From the NCBI RefSeq assembly GCF_007483685.1, contig NZ_VMKN01000001.1, positions 2,282,393-2,346,392 on the forward strand: a stretch of 64,000 nt of DNA, given 5' to 3'. Within the stretch, counting starts at the first letter, position 1. Every line of letters starts with the position of its first letter. Both the position numbers and the translations under genes were made by a program. The notes below the pieces were generated by a model, which did not search any database, was not told the DNA's origin, and saw only the letters and a list, made by a program, of their open reading frames with translations. Shown here piece by piece: positions 61,541-64,000 of this stretch. The DNA is from Litoribacter populi (lineage in GTDB: Bacteria; Bacteroidota; Bacteroidia; Cytophagales; Cyclobacteriaceae).

Positions 61541-62575
61541 ATGAGTATCCAAATTAGAGTTTTATTAATAGGATTGCTGTGTCTGAGTAGCTTTGGCTTG
61601 CAGGCACAGCAATTTCCACGTTTGTTTAAAAAAAACACCCCCAAAACCCAACCCATCGAGGCCCCTTCTACTAGGAGCCTTGAAACTTTCGATGTTCAAC
61701 AATATCTGAAAAATCTTCGCAAGGAAACAGATTCCCTGATTTATAAAGATTACGTTAATCTGAAAAAAAGACTAAGCCCCATAAGTGAGGATACCACTAC
61801 TTTGATATGGGCACCCACCAATCAATTAGTCAAGGTTTCTGAACAGATTATGATCGATAGCATTTGGGTGACAGCCTTTGAGTATTATTCATCCTGGGAT
61901 AGTCAGAAGATTAATATATACAATTTCAATCCCAAGGATTTTAAGGATACAGTACAGATTAAGCTTTATGATCCGTTTTTTGGAAGCAACTGGCATGTGC
62001 CCTTACTCGAAACACGGATTACATCAGATTTCGGTTTTCGGAGAATCCGGTGGCATCACGGAACAGATTTGAAGCTAAACACCGGAGATCCGATTCACAG
62101 CACTTTTGATGGTATCGTTAGGATAAAATCTTATGACAGGAACGGCTATGGGTACTATGTAGTAGTAAGGCATAAAAATGGACTAGAGACGCTCTATGGG
62201 CATATGTCCAAGATTTTGGTGGAAGTGGGTCAGGAGGTTCGAGCAGGAGATGTGCTGGGGCTAGGTGGAAGCACTGGAAGAAGCTCTGGGCCACATTTGC
62301 ATTACGAGATCCGCTACCAGGGACTATCCATCAACCCAACTGAGATCTTTGATTTTAATATAGGCAGGATAAAAGGCGACTCCTATACTATTACAGCCAA
62401 CAGTTTTGACCATGTGATTAAGGCTCAGCAGGCGGTATTTCATAGGGTGAGAAGTGGGGAGAACCTTGGCGTGATCGCCAGAAGATATGGCGTCTCTATA
62501 AATCAAATCGCCCGCCTAAACGGAATTTCTACCCGATCAGTTATTAGGGTAGGGCAACGATTGAAAATCAAATAA
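61541..62575 (+). CDS. Exported M23 peptidase with LysM domain
   Basis: 344 aa. Signal peptide (about 1-22, ending LQAQ); peptidase M23 domain (about 155-275) with zinc motifs HHGTDL (HxxxD) and HLHYE, both intact, so it should be an active peptidoglycan endopeptidase; C-terminal LysM (about 300-344, 'VRSGENLGVIARRYGVSINQIARLNG') for wall binding. Probably a cell-wall hydrolase in division or growth. Close to trxB but functionally unrelated. Confidence 0.92.
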   Translation: MSIQIRVLLIGLLCLSSFGLQAQQFPRLFKKNTPKTQPIEAPSTRSLETFDVQQYLKNLRKETDSLIYKDYVNLKKRLSPISEDTTTLIWAPTNQLVKVSEQIMIDSIWVTAFEYYSSWDSQKINIYNFNPKDFKDTVQIKLYDPFFGSNWHVPLLETRITSDFGFRRIRWHHGTDLKLNTGDPIHSTFDGIVRIKSYDRNGYGYYVVVRHKNGLETLYGHMSKILVEVGQEVRAGDVLGLGGSTGRSSGPHLHYEIRYQGLSINPTEIFDFNIGRIKGDSYTITANSFDHVIKAQQAVFHRVRSGENLGVIARRYGVSINQIARLNGISTRSVIRVGQRLKIK

Positions 62576-62597
62576 GCACCTTTTTAATCCTTTAACT

Positions 62598-63314
62598 ATG
62601 AAACTTGATATTTTGGCAATTGCAGCCCATCCAGATGATGCAGAACTTTCCTGCTCAGGGACCTTAGCTGCTCATGTAGCCAAAGGACATAAAGTAGGGA
62701 TACTTGATCTCACTCAAGGCGAAATGGGTACCAGAGGTACTCCAACTATCCGTCTTGAGGAAAGCGCAGCAGCAGCCGAAGTTTTGGGGTTAAGCATGCG
62801 TGAAAATCTAAAGTTTAGAGATGTTTTTTTCACGGATGATGAAACCCACCATCTTGAAATTGTAAAATACATTAGGAAGTATAAGCCGGAAATTGTTTTA
62901 GCTAATGCGATATCTGATCGCCACCCCGATCACGGAAAGGGTGCGCAAGTTGCAACAAAAGCTTGCTTTACCAGCGGCTTAAGAAGAGTAGTAACTGAAA
63001 TGGATGGACTAGAGCAGGAACCTTGGAGACCAAAATATGTCTATCATTACATTCAGAATAATTATATCAAACCTGATTTTGTAATGGATATTTCTGAATT
63101 TTGGGACAAAAAGGTAGACAGTATAAAGGCCTTCAAATCACAGTTTCATGACCCAGACAGCAATGAACCTCAAAGTTTCATCTCCTCACCCGAATTTATG
63201 GATTTCATTGAAGCTAGGGCTAAAGAATTTGGCCACAGCATCAATGTAAAATATGGGGAGGGTTTTACAGTGGAAAGAACCATTGGGACTGATGATCTCT
63301 TTAATATAAAGTAA
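62598..63314 (+). CDS. bshB1: Bacillithiol biosynthesis deacetylase BshB1
   Basis: 238 aa, LmbE/PIG-L-like fold. Zinc-site motif AAHPDDAELSCSG, the 'GEMGTRGTP…R' strand and the second motif DRHPDHG are BshB1-like. It removes the acetyl group from N-acetyl-glucosaminyl malate on the way to bacillithiol, a thiol found in Firmicutes and many Bacteroidetes. Other bsh genes are not in the window. The convergent pdxH shares its terminator. Confidence 0.92.
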   Translation: MKLDILAIAAHPDDAELSCSGTLAAHVAKGHKVGILDLTQGEMGTRGTPTIRLEESAAAAEVLGLSMRENLKFRDVFFTDDETHHLEIVKYIRKYKPEIVLANAISDRHPDHGKGAQVATKACFTSGLRRVVTEMDGLEQEPWRPKYVYHYIQNNYIKPDFVMDISEFWDKKVDSIKAFKSQFHDPDSNEPQSFISSPEFMDFIEARAKEFGHSINVKYGEGFTVERTIGTDDLFNIK

Positions 63315-63349
63315 TACAAAGGCCTGGGATATTCCCAGGCCTTTGTATT
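63313..63349. terminator. Bidirectional terminator between bshB1 and pdxH
   Basis: A 17-bp perfect stem (AATACAAAGGCCTGGGA / TCCCAGGCCTTTGTATT) with a 3-nt loop. Its right arm reaches into the pdxH stop codon, so it serves both convergent genes. Confidence 0.9.
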
Positions 63350-63983
63350 ATGGCGCAAGTCGATTGATCTGCCAGCTTCCGGTTTCATCAAGTTGAAACT
63401 CTAAACGGTCATGTAACCTACTGGGTCTTCCTTGCCAAAATTCAATCAAATTGGGAATTAGTCGATAGCCTCCCCAATGCGCAGGCCTTTCGATTTTTTT
63501 ATCCCTGTATGTTTCCTTTAATTCAGAAAGTCTGTTCTGCAGAAACTCCTTATTAGGAATTACTTTGCTTTGGGGGGAAGTGATGGCCCCAATTTGGCTG
63601 CCTACAGGTCGGGAAGAAAAATATTCATCTGACTCTTCCGTAGAAATTTTCTCCAACCTGCCCTCTATTCTCACTTGTCTTTCCAACTCCGGCCAGAAAA
63701 AAGTGAGGGCAGCATGGGGGTTTTTGGAAATTTCCGCCCCCTTTCGGCTTTCATAATTTGTGAAAAACACAAAACCATGATCCACGCCCTTCAAAAGGAC
63801 TACCCTGGCAGAGGGTTTGTTATTATCATTGACAGTAGCGAGGTTCATGGCGTTCGCTTCAACGGCCTTTACTTTCAAAGCTTCTTCAAACCATTCCTTA
63901 AATTGATCCACTGGATTATGGTTGACATGATCCACATCAAGAGTTTTCAGGGAGTATTCATTCCTAAGTGCAGCTATATTCAT
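63348..63983 (-). CDS. pdxH: Pyridoxamine 5'-phosphate oxidase
   Basis: 211 aa. FMN-binding split-barrel with 'PSARVVLLKGVDHGFVFFTNYESRKG' type strand, 'RQVRIEGRLEKIS', and the C-terminal PdxH signature 'FWQGRPSRLHDR' plus 'W.INRLAP'. Oxidises PNP/PMP to pyridoxal 5'-phosphate. Full length. Cytoplasmic. Upstream only 17 bases are visible. Confidence 0.96.
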   Translation of the reverse strand: MNIAALRNEYSLKTLDVDHVNHNPVDQFKEWFEEALKVKAVEANAMNLATVNDNNKPSARVVLLKGVDHGFVFFTNYESRKGAEISKNPHAALTFFWPELERQVRIEGRLEKISTEESDEYFSSRPVGSQIGAITSPQSKVIPNKEFLQNRLSELKETYRDKKIERPAHWGGYRLIPNLIEFWQGRPSRLHDRLEFQLDETGSWQINRLAP

Positions 63984-64000
63984 GTGTAAAAGTTGATAGT

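Overview
The window looks like chromosome from a Bacteroidetes (Bacteroidota) bacterium, most likely a Cytophagales/Cyclobacteriaceae-type organism. The signs are: SusC/SusD outer-membrane uptake proteins, a FecI/FecR pair whose anti-sigma factor carries the Bacteroidetes C-terminal domain, a short (287 aa) primary sigma factor, a bacillithiol deacetylase, a TAnnTTTG -7 promoter box before rpsO, and almost no Shine-Dalgarno sequences. No rRNA, CRISPR array, insertion sequence or prophage was seen. The species cannot be named from sequence alone.

Layout. (1) 1-7.5 kb is a mixed housekeeping/accessory stretch: an aldehyde dehydrogenase start overlapping a ThDP-dependent acetolactate-synthase-like gene, small membrane proteins, an AEC transporter, a LOG-cbpA-cbpM operon and a nucleoside deaminase. 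The 3145-3600 gap is packed with remnants of several small repeat families. (2) 7.7-29.4 kb, all on the minus strand, is the most striking region. It holds four giant paralogous multi-PAS/GAF proteins (1687, 1422, 1404 and 1907 aa; 12, 10, 10 and 12 PAS domains by my reading). Only the 1907-aa copy has a histidine kinase core, and it is followed at once by an Rcp-like response regulator and a REC-PAS protein with a kinase-like H-box but no ATPase. The other three share the same module order but stop at different points before the kinase. (3) 29.4-30.5 kb is a 1.1-kb gap with a well-folded candidate RNA. (4) 30.5-40.3 kb encodes cell-envelope hydrolases and receptors: an M16 protease pair, a propeller-like lipoprotein, a TonB-dependent receptor-like barrel, an M14 carboxypeptidase and a GH20 hexosaminidase.

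(5) 40.4-52.0 kb is a Sus-like uptake locus of unusual content: ECF sigma, FecR anti-sigma, STN-containing SusC, SusD and a DUF4843-like lipoprotein, followed by a serine hydrolase (beta-lactamase/D-aminopeptidase fold), an apparently exported lipoprotein relative of glutamate racemase, and an exported N-acyl-D-amino-acid deacylase. There are no glycoside hydrolases inside it. I infer a system for importing and processing D-amino-acid-containing peptides or N-acyl-D-amino acids, perhaps muropeptides, instead of a glycan.

(6) 52-54.4 kb holds a VOC protein, a voltage-sensor-like membrane protein with no pore, a GIY-YIG protein, and one intact tRNA-Met flanked by two decayed copies. (7) 54.5-64 kb is core genome: a START-like protein, an LptF/LptG permease with a long acidic insertion, rpsO, pnp, rpoD, trxB, an M23-LysM peptidase, bshB1 and pdxH.

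The two candidates for something undescribed are the kinase-less PAS 'staircase' (9.2-29.4 kb) and the Sus-like D-amino-acid locus (40.4-52.0 kb).
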